The notes: generated by a model not told the origin, from the letters alone. 64,000 bases of DNA from Piper betle (GCA_033002965.1 JAURVB010003128.1:1-64000); one strand, 5' to 3'; shown: positions 1-11,527, counted from the stretch's first letter. Numbers and translations: made by a program.

Positions 1-19
1 TTACACGATGCGGCGTCAC

Positions 20-2860
20 TGTAAAACCCGTGATTCGAGTCAGGGTTTTACGTTACCGAACCAGTCGGTTCGATCGTTGGTTCGAGTCGAGTCGGTTTCA
101 TGAATCGCGTGCTGAGTCGAGACCAGCCGTGAGTTATGAGCGATGAGAGTCAGGTGTACCTGAATATATGATGATAACGTCGAGAAGATGGTGAGATACG
201 AGTTATCTGAATATATGAAAGTATGCAGTATTTTTTTCTTTTTATATGTTTGATCGAAGAAATAGTTTTAGGCCGAATAACGCATTAGGACGCGTTTGAT
301 TATATTTGGGTGGGTTATTAGTTATAGAGCATGCCATTTGGATGTTATTGTGTTTGTTTTATTTTATGTGATTTTTCTATATTTTTCTAGATTTTTTTTA
401 GAATTTATTACGAACTAGTTATTATTTTGACTCGAGTCGGAATCGAGTCAATACTAAATTACGAAGCTTGCCACTAGTCATGTTTTTCTTCTTCCCCGAC
501 CATTCTCACCCAAACCCTCGCCGCCGCCACTGTGGTGTGCTGCCGCCGCCGCCGCCGTGCTGCCGCCGATCGACGCCGCCCTGCCCCGCCTTGCCGTCGC
601 CGTGCCGCCCCGACCAACCCCGGCCACCGTCGCGCCGCCACGACGCCGGAATCGCCCCGCGAACCGCGACGCGCCGCCCACTGATTCCGCCGCCGTCCGG
701 GCCGCGCCGCCGCCGCTGTGACCCCGACGACCACCCCCTCGACGTCGCCGACGTTTCCCCCACCATCCCGACCGCCGTCGAGGCCGGCCGGAGCCCCGAT
801 TGGAGAACGCCGCCGCCGCCGCCCGTTTTCAACGTCGCCGCCGACGGCCATCGCGGCCTCGGTTGCTCTGTTTGACACCGCCATCGGACCAAGCTCGTCG
901 AGCTGGTGCCGATAGACCCCTTGATTGCCCCGTCCCGAATCGTCGCCGGAAAACCGTCGGAATCCGCCGGAAAACCGCCGATACTCGCCGGAAAACCGCC
1001 GGAACCGCCGGAAAATTGGATTCGAGGGAAGTCCGCCGGATCATCCGCCGAACGCACCCGGTCCAATCTGATCGGACTTCGGACGCCGCTAGGTGCCGAA
1101 TTCGAGTTTCGAGCCGCGAAACGGAAACCCTAGCCGTCGCCGATTTTCGACGACGCGAGGTATAATTTATTTTAACTTAATTATTTGAAAGTATTGATTA
1201 TTAGAATTTGCATGTTATGATTGATGAATTGTGCATTGTAATTACTTATATAAATGTGGATTTAATTTAGAATAAAATATGAAATTTGTGGAATTGTGTG
1301 GTGTTAAAAATAGAAGTTATGAAACTAATTAGGGTTATTAAGTAATAATCATGATCTAATGTAAACTAACCTAAGTAGACTTGTTAGAATTGATATAGGT
1401 TGATGTGTGACGGTTGATGTGTGATTGTGTTGATTGTGCGTGCATGGTATAGGATATGTGATTCATCATGCGGGCGTTAGTTTTTAGCTTGATTGTGTAG
1501 GTACGGTGTAGGAGCTCGCCGCCTAGGCGCGTGGACCCGTTTGGAGCTTCTACCAGGTCCGTTTAGGACTCGTTCTCTGATTTACGCTACTCTCTTGTGT
1601 ATTTGACTTATTATGTGCAGGACGAGTTAAGTGGCGTTTTATCGAATCCCACTTAACTCGGGCCATTTAGCCAACGATTTTCTGGATTAATAACCCTCGA
1701 GGATGAGATCCCTCGAGTTTGTTTTCGAACTTCAGATCCAGCTCACGTTGCCTTCGGGCCTATTGTATAAATCCCAACCCAGACCTATATATATGTATAG
1801 TTTTCGTGTTTTGGTGAGAGACTGAATGAGGGAAATCCGACTACCGTGCTACGCGAGCGGGCACGTGTGTGTCGACAGTGGGCTCTGGAATGGCGTGCGG
1901 GCCGTTTCATTCCCGAGGGATCCTGACAACTCCACCTTTGAGTTCCTCAAACCCGGAGAAGTGTGGAGGTTCACGGGTACTGCATTGCAGCGCATGTCTA
2001 GACTTGTGGTTTCAAAGGGTATTGAAGGCGACTGCCCGAGAGTACTCGGCCTTCGTGCTCAAGGCCAGGAGTAATATGGAAGGTGCAGAGGGCGAAAAGG
2101 AATGAGATTTGACGCGAGAAGCAATAGAGAAATGGCCGAGGCATGAGAATGTGAAAGATAGGGGGACGCTGTCGACCCGATGGCGACGGCTCCCGTATGT
2201 GCCCTGATGAGAGTTCTTGAGGAAGTATATGGTTTTGATTCAACAGGAGAGTTTGCTCTCCTGTGCCAGATTGATATTAGTTATTTTCCGGGCCGGTAAC
2301 ACTCGTTACTGACGGTTTTTCTATATATATGTAGGTGAGGAATGCGAGCGATGAAAGCTGTCGGGACTGCGGAGGAGCAGCACGGAACCGCGCACACATG
2401 TACCTGCCGCGTGTAACGTATAATGATGGTGTGTTATTGTTATGTAAACGATAATTTTGATGTGTTTGTTTGAGTGAATTACTTGCTATGAAACGAACGG
2501 ATAAATATGAATGAGTAAGGAGCCTTGAGTTCAGGCTCGGCTCAGGTAAAAACGAATGAGATAATGGTTGAATGTCATAGTAGATTAGTATGTGTTACCG
2601 TATTTTTATAAAATAGTATATATTTTCTTTTGGTTTCTGATTTATTATTTTGTCTTGTCCTTGCTTGTACATCATAGCATGCATGTAGGACTACGTTAGA
2701 ACCCACGCATCCCATCCATGCATTTCATGTTGCATCTCCATCTTGAGACACCGAGGGCAGATCCGGGTCGGCTTAACCGAACCCAGTAGATTAGCGAACG
2801 GTTCGGTCGCCGGTGACATTTCCGGGTCGGTTCACGGGTGAGCCGAAACGGGGTGTTACA
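20..2860. mobile_element. Solo LTR, probably Ty3/gypsy-type, with 5-bp target duplication
   Basis: The segment begins TGTAAAACCC and ends GGGGTGTTACA, an imperfect inverted repeat with the TG...CA termini of an LTR. It is flanked by GTCAC at 15-19 and at 2861-2865, a perfect 5-bp target duplication. No gag or pol similarity lies inside, so it reads as a solo LTR left by LTR-LTR recombination. About 480-1140 is very GC-rich (proline/arginine-rich in every frame) and ends near a splice-donor-like GAGGTATAATT; long plant gypsy LTRs often look like this. ORFs inside (for example 1826-2074) resemble no protein I know. The family name is not determinable here. Confidence 0.75.
309..478 (-). repeat. 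hAT-like arm segment inside the LTR
   Basis: This AT-rich stretch contains GGTGGGTTATTAGTTATA, then TTATTATTTTGACTCGAGTC and CTTGCCACTAGTCATG. In reverse complement the same order of motifs occurs at 16200-16360 and 4803-4960. It looks like the arm of the hAT-like family seen elsewhere in the window. The family's terminal AATCGG repeats are missing, so only part of an arm is present. Confidence 0.55.
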
Positions 2861-2865
2861 GTCAC

Positions 2866-3110
2866 CGCAGCTGGAAGATGGCCGGAGTTGGCCGGGGCGA
2901 CACCGCAAGGGCAAGGCAGGGCTGGTCGACAATGATTGACAGCGGCCGAAGGTGGTCGGCGGCGGCGGCGGCGGCTAGAGCACGCCTGGAGTCGAGAACA
3001 GAATTGGCGGTGGCAATTCTGTAAATACTGGTTGACTTGATACCTACTCGAGTTAAAAATAATACAAACTCGTAATAAATCTTTAAAAATAATTATTTTA
3101 ACGGATTATA
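2866..3110 (+). repeat. GC-rich interior and right arm of a hAT-like element, outside the LTR
   Basis: Right after the LTR target duplication the sequence is GC-rich (GGCGGCGG runs to about 2970), then GGCGGTGGCAATTCTG, then GGTTGACTTGATACC and CTCGAGTTAAAAATAATAC. The same order (GC-rich core, GTGGCA, GACTC, AAAAATAATAA) is seen in the elements at 15627-16469 and 29435-30317. I infer that the solo LTR landed inside the core of a member of this family. Confidence 0.5.
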
Positions 3111-4020
3111 GGGTAAAGTTACTAAACTAATTAATTATTGGACGAAGTCGACATAGACATAAGTAATAAAAATACGGTAATGATAAACTGTCGATAATTA
3201 ATCGGCGTAATAAAAGCGATCAAATTAAATCGGACAGTTATAAGTAATTAATAAATAAAGATGTTACCTTTACCATATTAAATTTAATATTAGGTAAATA
3301 AAGTGATTATTTTAAACGAGTCAGTAATATAAAAAATGGGTTATTAAACTATAGTCGGGTAGCAATCAATCGCATCAAACCTAAATAACATAATGGAAAT
3401 AAATAAAGTTCGAAACTTTATAGAGTCAAATAATTTAAAATAATTGTATTAATAATATTTATGAATTAAAATAATTCAAATTATTTTAAATAATTTAATT
3501 GAACAACTTAATTAATTAAATTGTTGTAAGTAATAGTAGCGATTAAATAATTATAACCAAAGAAAAATATATTAATAATAGTAATTAAATTTTTGGATTT
3601 GAGTTGATAATTATTTTATTATTTGTTAGGTGTTAATTATGATCTAGATTATTAATATTAAGTAGGATTTAAATGATTATGTCACATGAATAATTTAATA
3701 TTTAATATTGTTGAAATTTAATAGTAATATATATATATATATATATTAGTTATTTAATTGCATGCATTTCTACTCGAATAAAATTATACTTATGTATAAT
3801 TTTATGTCCTCGTTCAGATTAGGATCATTGGTCGCAGCTGCAAGTTCGAAATATCCAGGTCTGTATAATTATTTAAAATGTTGTATTTTCCATTGTGGAT
3901 AACCTGATCAGCCTGAGCTCAAATTCGACCACCATGCACTGAGTGCAACCGAGGTCAAGGAATTGACTCAGTCTGACACGGGCTACGCCCTTCATAATCA
4001 CGCCCTTCATAATCATATAA
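3111..4020. other. AT-rich non-coding stretch
   Basis: No ORF or gene similarity is seen. A (TA)n microsatellite lies at about 3728-3746, and a 15-bp unit (CGCCCTTCATAATCA) is repeated twice near 3986-4015. It lies between two copies of a hAT-like arm, so it is probably transposon debris. Confidence 0.5.
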
Positions 4021-4123
4021 TGGACATGATGGACTGACCCATCAGCCAATCAATTGGACATGGCAGATTGGACTCGCCAGCCAATTACGGGCATGGTGGA
4101 TTGGACTCGCCAGCCAATATACG
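4021..4123. repeat. Short tandem repeat, three units of about 34 bp
   Basis: Three consecutive units share GGCATGGnGGATTGGACTCG and CAGCCAAT. They start near 4021, 4055 and 4090. The last two are nearly identical and the first is more diverged. The array sits beside the LTR-like repeat that begins near 4127. Confidence 0.7.
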
Positions 4124-4126
4124 ATG

Positions 4127-4802
4127 TTGTGTATCTCTCGACCACAACGACAAACAAGTCAAAAGACTTGTCGTATGATAAATTATCAATGACTAATCTA
4201 ATTAATTTCTCTCGAAATCTAATTTAATTAAACCTCATGATCTAAGAAATAGGTGATTAAAAGAGTAAGAGATTGAAATAAATTCAATTAAATCATGTTA
4301 AATTCCATTCTTTTTAGAACGAAATAAAAGACTACTCCATAATAAAAATAGAAAATATTATTAAGAAGAAATTAATTTTTATTATGAAAGAAAAAGGAAT
4401 TACAAAAAATAAAACTACTTCTTTAAGCCAAGAGATGAGATATGATAACAATAAATAACCACCACTTTATATAGAAGTGGAGATAAAAGAATTCGAAGAG
4501 GGTGTTCACAAATCGACGTAGTCTAATTAATTATAATGTCTCTTCAAGTTTCCAATTTTTCGACTCCATTGAACACCATGAATTATAGCCATTGGGTGGG
4601 GCCAAGTGTCATGACCTATCAAATCTAAAGCTTAATTTATTCATCTTTTCTGCATTGAAACACCAAAATTAAGCATATCTAATAAAATATTAATTAATTA
4701 GAATATAATGAAAATATCACTAAATTAATAATGTTTATACCCGAGAAGTACAAAATCATATTAAAAATATGGGGAAATATTATATATTTTAAACACTTAA
4801 CA
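4127..4802 (-). repeat. LTR-like dispersed repeat, copy A
   Basis: It is collinear with 43155-43963. Shared blocks include ACAAACAAGTCAAAAGA, CATGATCTAAGAAATAGGT and GGCCAAGTGTCATGACCT, and both copies end AAACACTTAACA. In reverse complement it would begin TGTTAAGTG and contain a TATA-like CTATATAAAG, which suggests a retrotransposon LTR on the minus strand. I found no clear primer-binding site or matching target duplication, so the LTR call is tentative; the repeat relationship is solid. Confidence 0.65.
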
Positions 4803-5092
4803 TTGACTCGATTCCGACTCGAGTCAAAAATAATAACTAACTCCAAATAATTTTTAAAAAAATCCAAAAAATATGAAAAAATATCATAATATATAATACA
4901 TATTATAACATGAAAATTATATCAAAATGACATATTCTATACTAATAACCCACTAATTTTGATTAAGTTAAAATTTGTGTATAAGACCGATTCAGGCCGA
5001 TTCAACTGAACCGATTCCTGTCCGATTCCGATTTCGATTCCCACTCCTTCGAAAACCGATTCCGATTCCAATTCTGATTTTTGCAACCATCA
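4803..5092 (+). mobile_element. Right arm and terminus of a non-autonomous hAT-like element
   Basis: It contains TTGACTCGATTCC, CTCGAGTCAAAAATAATAAC and ACTAATAACCCAC, then repeated CCGATT units, ending TGATTTTTGCAACCATC. In reverse complement this gives GGTTGCAAAAATC followed by AATCGG repeats, the terminus type of the element at 15627-16469. Its left end is not visible and probably lies before the window or was lost. Confidence 0.6.
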
Positions 5093-7168
5093 ACATAAAA
5101 AATATCAAATCATTTATGAATCCGTCAAGTTAAGGAAGGCATATTTGCGCCGTGGGATATAGTTGAATGATACTTTATATCATGGAAAATAAGTGTTTAT
5201 GGATTCATAATATAAAAGTATTGTAAAGCAAGAATCGACAGTGCTTAACATAACATAAAAAAGACTGAAATGTAAAATGTAGTGAGTAAAAACTGAGTAC
5301 TACTATACTTTAATATAATGCAAGGGAATAGATGTAGTATCAATGCCAAGAACACCAGCTTAACGTGACAATGCACGGAAAGCTAGCTAGGTTGCAACTA
5401 AACAATAACACCATATATTCATATCTTCGACGAACTACATTCTTTCTCATCTTCTTTCAATGCAATTTCTAACTTCTTCACCATAGCCGATGAAACTGGA
5501 CGGCCGAATTATCGTGTAAACCATGTGAGCATGCTTCAAAAATGAGGATCAAGGGGTGTGACTAAAGTAGCTAGTGCCAAGTTCCGAGATTACTTCTTCT
5601 TGAACCTCGTCACCAAATGGCCTCCGCAATTAATGTCAACTGTATGTAATCTGGGCATACCCAATATGTCTCGTCGTCTAGAAATGCGTCTAAATACTAC
5701 GTCGTTGGAAAAGAGAAGAAAGAATATATATATGCATATATATAATAGTACGCCAATCAATAAATGCTGCAAATGAACCAACTGTGAATGTCAATATATA
5801 TATTAGACCACGAGAAAATTGACACAAGGTTTTCTACGTAAGTATTTTGTTTAAATCATTCGGTTCGATATAAAAATATGCATGTTCATACCTAAGCATC
5901 CATTTTTTAGGATTTATAGTCTCATTCATATTCGCTCTGTTTGACATGTATATATTATGTATAAATATGCTAAGAATGAATTATTAATTTCCAACAATTC
6001 AGATGTTGTGACTTGTTGTAGCAAAAATAAATAAATAAATAAATAAAGGTTTAGGGTTCTCTGGAAGACATCAACAGTTTACATGTGCAAATTAGCAAAT
6101 TCTAATTAATTAACATATAGCAGCTGATCATCAACTGTCTTGCCTAACTCGTAATATATTTATCAATAGAGTTATGACCTTAATCGGGGATTGTACATTT
6201 ATTAAATCTTTCAAATAACACTTTCCACCTAATTTTTCTTGAAGATGACACATAGTCAGTTCTCCACGGACAATGATCATGTTCAACATATTCTACATAT
6301 ATAATATACACGTACGTACGTACTTCTTGTTGTAAAACAAAGTTTGAATCCCAGCTCTTTCACATTATACTATAGTAGCAGGCATCGCGTTTGACAGAAT
6401 GTACTATTTAAACAGATGTTGCAAGTCTGAATTACCAAACTCTGGTCAAAAAGTGAGAACCCTAACAAACAAACCTCAAAGGAGGGCAAAGACGACCAAC
6501 TAATTAATCAGAGTTTTTTTTTTCAAACGGCTTCTTAGAGTTGAGGCTAATCTTCCTTCCACCATGGAATTGAGGAGCTAAGCTCGCCAGTATAGCCTCC
6601 ACTAGTATAAGAAAATGTGCCCATAGGCTCAAGTTGGGATTCTCTTTTGATTCAGGCCTCTAGTTTAATCCACACAAAAGTAAAAAGATCAGTAGAAACC
6701 AACGTGCGTCGAGCAGTTTGAACCCATTCAACTTATTTCCTGAATCATATTGCCCAATTTTGTATCAGTGGAGTCTGAACCTGTCTGATCACATGTATAG
6801 TACATTTGTTTGCATGGGAACTGGAGACCCAATAATATAAAGAATCAAAGCCCAAGGCTTGGTGGGCACCCGACCTCGGTCACCACTATTGGCCTCTCCA
6901 CGTTACATGCATGGCGGTAGACAGGCGCTAAACACTCGTATCTTCCGTTCCACGCCAGTAGTACAATATCCACCCTTCATTTTAGGCCACCACTCCCAAC
7001 AAGCTCCAAGAATCAACGGCCATTCAAGCTTTAAGGTCACCTTTCGATTTATTCCATGCGTTCTCATACGGAAAATCCCAAGACAAGTGAGGAAGATGAA
7101 CATAGAATATTGCTTGGGCAAGGACTAGTGTTGGGAACCTAGCTTTGACTAAATGCCTCCTTTTACCT
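5093..7168. other. Intergenic region upstream of the RGF gene
   Basis: I see no gene. The ORF at 5558-5776 and its antisense shadow resemble nothing known. A TAAA tetranucleotide microsatellite lies at about 6029-6048. The final kilobase is the presumed promoter of the peptide gene. Confidence 0.6.
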
Positions 7169-7169
7169 C

Positions 7170-7176
7170 TATAAAA
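7170..7176 (+). promoter_or_regulatory. TATA box of the RGF/GLV gene
   Basis: TATAAAA lies 93 bp upstream of the chosen ATG at 7269. It overlaps an earlier in-frame ATG at 7176, which would therefore lie upstream of transcription start. That is why 7269 is preferred as the start. Confidence 0.7.
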
Positions 7177-7268
7177 TGGACCTGCTTTGGCGTTCCTCCT
7201 CCCCTCTTTCGGTCCATGTTAGGAAGCTACACAGGCAGGAAGAACGGAAGGAGAAGAAGAGATTAACT

Positions 7269-8059
7269 ATGTTGCTCGTTAACAGGTTCAGAACCAGCTC
7301 ACTGCTCGGCCTTGTTGCGGTGGTCGTTGCCCACAGTGCCGCAATGAACTTTAGCGTATCACACGCTCATTATGGTATGTATGTATACATATCAGTTTTC
7401 TGGTCATTTAAACTTTCCCCCTTTTGGATGTTTTGTGCGTTTCTAGCTTGACGATCATGATTGGTGCGCGGACAAATGTTTTCTGACGTATATATTTACT
7501 GTTTTAATTTTAATTAGATCAGCTGTCGACCACAGTACTTGCTAGTGAAGAGTTAATCGTGATGAGTAGAGTTCAAGAGGCATCTGCCAATCTGCAGGTA
7601 AAAGGATGGTTAATATCCATCTTAATCGATGTATATATGGAAGTTTAATTAATTTGATTACACAATATTGTGAGTGTTTTGGTAAGAAGAACAATACTTC
7701 GACTTAAGCCCATGTGTACTCGTGATGAACAGGACAGAGGAGGAGGGACTGCTATTGATCACAAGGACCTGAAGGGAAGGAAAATGATGCTGGAGAGAAA
7801 GGAAGTGGAGAAGGATGTGATGACGAAGAAGGAAGAAGTGAAGAAAGAATTGGATGCTTCAAAGATTTCAGGTGCTAATTATTCTGTTGGCAAATGTGAG
7901 CATAAAAAGGAAGGAGAGATCAGTACAATAGGGCGTAGACTGTCTCCTAGAAGTAATAAGAGTAATCTCCTTCCATTCAAGACCAACGTAGGTGGCCGCC
8001 ATATGTCTCTAAATGCCGATTACCATGTACCAAGGCCTCACCCACCAAAGAACAACTGA
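7269..8059 (+). CDS. RGF/GOLVEN/CLEL secreted peptide precursor (three exons)
   Basis: Exons 7269-7374, 7518-7597 and 7733-8059 join in frame to about 170 aa. Exon 1 encodes a typical signal peptide (SSLLGLVAVVVAHSAA). The middle is charged and variable, with a Lys/Glu-rich stretch in exon 3. The extreme C-terminus is DYHVPRPHPPKNN followed directly by the stop. This matches the RGF/GLV peptide: an Asp-Tyr sulfation site, an internal proline and a terminal HPPKNN, as in several Arabidopsis root meristem growth factors. From family knowledge, the peptide is secreted, sulfated by TPST, hydroxylated and cleaved, then sensed by RGI/RGFR receptor kinases in root meristems. Splice sites are canonical (GGTATG, AGGTAA; acceptors TTAG, ACAG). 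Certainty is high for family, moderate for exon 2. Confidence 0.88.
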
Positions 8060-8581
8060 AGAAACAGATCATGTAGAGCCTAATATATATATTTTTAGCT
8101 AGAGTAGCTTTTTGCCGTTTTCTTTCCACTCTTTCTGTTCCTACACAATTTTGTAATCAAAGGAGAAGTATTACATATAGTGTACCATATGTGTAAGCCT
8201 GTTGAACTTTGATATATATAAGGAGTCATATTTTGATCAATTTGCCTTGCTCTGTCATGATACACGAACATGTACGATACGAAATAATATCCCACTGTTA
8301 TTTACCATATGAATCTAATTTCGTTTGTTAGCTAAGAATATCTGATTGTGGATAATATATATGGGGGCCGGAAAGACTGAGAAGGCATGAGTTCTAGCTA
8401 TTTAATGGCAGTTGTCTGGGTGCAGGCGAAGGCGGCCATGTATCAGAAATGACAAGCAAATTATACAGGAAGGTCTATACCCCTCTCTTTCCCTCTCCAC
8501 TTCTCCTCCCTGATCTCTTAATTTTCTTGGATATAATATTGCACTAATTGAATTTTTTTTAAATGTTTGAATATCATCCAG

Positions 8582-8857
8582 ATTAATGCTAGGGTCCAAT
8601 CTGATGATGATCATCAGGAGAAAACTGCATTTGTTCCTGCGATGACGAAAAACCAGGTTAGTTGGAATGAATGTCTCGACTCCTCATCAAGAGCGAAAGA
8701 TGAAGAACCAACTCATCAGCATCATAAATCCCAGAAGCTTTCAAAACTGGAGATGGAAACTCTTAGTATGCTACGCATGGACTACAATGTTAACCCGCGC
8801 CATGCCGGCCGCTACAAGTCTCCAGTCCACAATCATCAGCCCCTAATTACTCCCTAG
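8582..8857 (+). CDS. Second RGF/GLV-like peptide exon (alternative last exon or partial tandem copy)
   Basis: An open segment follows the acceptor TATCATCCAG and is in phase 0. It encodes INARVQSDDD..., a variable hydrophilic stretch and the motif LRMDYNVNPRHAGRYKSPVH followed by N, ending eight residues later at TAG. The DY start and PVHN end resemble RGF/GLV peptides of the PIHN type. However, the spacing is 18 residues rather than the usual 13, and a tail follows, so it may be degenerate. No convincing signal peptide lies just upstream: an ATG at 8387 gives a short hydrophobic run that soon stops. Exon 2 of the gene upstream (ending 7597, phase 0) would join to it in frame. An internal donor-like CAGGTTAGT at about 8656 might remove a short intron. 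Confidence 0.5.
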   Translation: MNARVQSDDDHQEKTAFVPAMTKNQVSWNECLDSSSRAKDEEPTHQHHKSQKLSKLEMETLSMLRMDYNVNPRHAGRYKSPVHNHQPLITP

Positions 8858-10300
8858 GCAAGATAGAAACACACAGCTCGCTAGATCTAGAGTACTACTT
8901 TATAATTTCTTAGCTAGCTAGCTCTAAGTAGTTATGATCTAAATTATCGAAGAAGTACTTCAAATTTTTTAATGTTCATGTTAATTATTTCTGCCAGGTA
9001 ACGAGGGGCATATACATCTGCCTAATTTTGAGTAGGACTTATACAGCAAAAATATAGAGGGGAAGGCTGATTTTCTACTTAATAAATATGTGTGCTGCTT
9101 ATTTTATTATATTAATAATTTGCATAACAGCCATAGTTAAAGTTATATAACTTTTGCATTACTCTATTACACAAGACATAGTGTTATGGATTAGTACATT
9201 TATCCAAATACTGAGATATAAGTTGGTCGAATCGATGCCAAGAAAATTCTTGCAGATTTTGCGCATGTTCTCTGAGGCACCATTCACAATATTTATCGTC
9301 AATGCGCACAGAAAAGTCAGCTACGTGAATTTATCCATTGTAAGTTTTAATTGGCAATATTATGATGACAAAAATTTTCATAAAGACTACCCACAATCTA
9401 AATCCAAAAAAAATTAAGATCAACCAATTACCTCCCATAGCAATGCTATCACAGGTTACAGCAGCAGGTCTGCAGGAGAGTGTTATCTCTTGCTTGGCAC
9501 TGAAAGGGGTGGAAAGACTGCCAGCCTTCGTGTACTAAAGGAAAACAATGGCTAGAAGAACAGCAGAGACGACGTTGAGGATGGGAACAGGACTGGTTGC
9601 AAGATTGAGCTTCATCTCCATCACACTATAGATCATCACTCCTATTAAGTATTACCAAGCTGGCAAAGAGACCTCTTGCTGCCATTGCTTCGACCATGGT
9701 GGATTTCTATTTTGGTGTTCCTGCTCCAACCCTCCATTTTTTCCGAATCACTCTTCTCAATATAATCTTCTCTCTCTCTCTCTCTCTTCTCCCATGATCA
9801 CCATATTGCTTAAGCTCAAAAAATAAAAACTAATTATCAAATTTGCTTCAAAACAAATACTGAATTCGTTTGTGGTGATCAAAAAACATACTATTATTCC
9901 GGGCAACTACAACTCCTATTTAGAGTAATATAGTAGGTCCCGCTACTTACAATTTACATATATAAATATAAAATAAATAATTAAAATATTTATATAGATT
10001 TTATATAATAATAATAACACAAATTTTGAAATTTTACAGTACAAATTCTGATGAGAGACAAGGTAAATATCATTTTTTATTGGATTTTAAAATGTCATGA
10101 GATTTTTTAATTACATCCTTAATTCTTCTTAAACAATTATATGTGTCTATATTAATTTATTATTAGAGTCCTAAATATGTCTATTTTCCCGGTAAAACCA
10201 TAACATTTAAATTTCCAAAATTTACTAGATTTGTTATTTCATCTATATTTATTTTTGTCCATTGTTCTCCAAACTGTTGGAATTTATTAAATCATATTCA
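8858..10300. other. Intergenic region
   Basis: No recognisable gene. A (CT)n tract lies at about 9766-9786. The ORF at 9154-9417 shows no known motif. Confidence 0.5.
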
Positions 10301-11198
10301 TAAGCATCATTGTCCTGTTGTAGTGTTCTCGTGTCTTCAAGTTACTGTACCACTTCAACAACTTGGTGCGAAACACACGTGTCATCATTTAGATCAGCCA
10401 CAATGTTGTTGGACATGATTTCCTTACTATGGATGAAATTTTTTAGATACTGGATTATGCAAATCGATTCCAATTGCAGAATTTACACCAAGCGAGTGAG
10501 ATGGAGAAAAACTTTTTACAGATGAGTCAAAACTTGAATCCAAGCTAACTTTAAAATCACTCCCATACATTTGTGGTTGCACTTTTTCTCCTTATCACAA
10601 CACAATAGAGATCCTTACAAATCATTATCATTTGGAATTTTCATCAAACACTTGGATTGCAATTCATAGGTAATGAATGATATACTAAATCTGGCTCAAT
10701 TATATGCAAATCTTGTTCAAATAAACAAAATCCTTGTTGCAAGTAGTTGTAACGAGAATTACCATCATTATTTGGCTCATAAAGAACACTAAGCTTGATT
10801 AGCTTGCAATGAGCCTCGAAGATGATCGAACTGGTATGCAATCGCCAAATCTGACAATTTCAAGTTTGTCTACAAATCCTTGCTATCAATTTTCATTGAT
10901 AAATTAGTAGTTGTCGAAACTCCCATACTCAACGGCCTGGCATTCAGAGAGTGAACAAATTGTTCCATCTCCTTAATACTTTGAGCAAGGGCACAAATAG
11001 AATTTTGGAGGCGAATCTGTCCGATAGCAAAATTCGTGAACCATAGACGACGATCTAATTGTTTCCTAGATCTTGACATGATCAGGGATTCAAATCTCCC
11101 TTATAACTATTGAATTGAACATGCTCCCACCTGATTTTATCGATCAAATCTAGATTTGTGAAGGCCATATTATGCAATCGACGGCTCTGATACTAATT
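10301..11198 (-). mobile_element. Internal remnant of an LTR retrotransposon (minus strand)
   Basis: Directly next to the LTR at 11199, the minus strand reads AATTAGTATCAGAGCC (11183-11198), a match to the initiator-Met tRNA primer-binding site class GGTATCAGAGC. About 90 bp further, an ORF starts MSRSRKQLDRRLW (11079-10870), placed like the N-terminus of a gag protein, but I cannot align it to a known gag. No pol domains or second LTR are visible, so the element is heavily truncated. The 10301 boundary is a guess. Confidence 0.55.
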
Positions 11199-11527
11199 TG
11201 TCACAGTCTTAAAGACATAACAGGTTGAAGGAAGGAGAAGGAGATTAGAGTGAATAGACGAGGGAAAGAGTAAAAATAAGAGGTTAAGACGAGGAAACAG
11301 AAGAAGATTGAGTGCAAGAATATGACAGAAAGAATAGAAATAGGAAAAAGTGACGAAGGAATTGGGGGAGAAGAGGTTGGGAAGAAGAATACTTTGTATT
11401 TCCAAACTAGAATTCTAACACATCCACTTTTCCTTGTGTAATTTTCGATTTATTTTATTTGTCTTTATTTTCTTTTCTCACTAATTCTAACTAATATAAC
11501 TAATTATCAAACTATTAACGACTAACA
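11199..11527 (-). mobile_element. LTR of a truncated retrotransposon inserted in the P450 gene
   Basis: On the minus strand the segment begins TGTTAGTCGTTAATAG and ends CTTTAAGACTGTGACA, the TG...CA ends of a 329-bp LTR. It is followed immediately by the primer-binding site, so this is the 5' LTR. The flank at 11528 is P450 coding sequence, so the insertion (with later deletion) removed the P450 3' end. Confidence 0.75.

Noticed and set aside
468..1165. Overlapping ORFs on both strands encoding Pro/Arg/Ala-rich proteins
   Set aside because: All frames are open because the DNA is extremely GC-rich; no motif, and they lie within an LTR.
3960..4123. Short repeats as a CRISPR-like array
   Set aside because: Only two or three adjoining units without unique spacers, in a plant nuclear context; an ordinary tandem repeat.
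7176..7268. Upstream in-frame ATG for the RGF precursor
   Set aside because: It overlaps the TATA box and would put 31 charged residues before the signal peptide.
8387..8419. A separate signal-peptide exon for the second peptide unit
   Set aside because: The hydrophobic run is only about eleven residues before the possible donor, too short for secretion; kept as weak alternative only.
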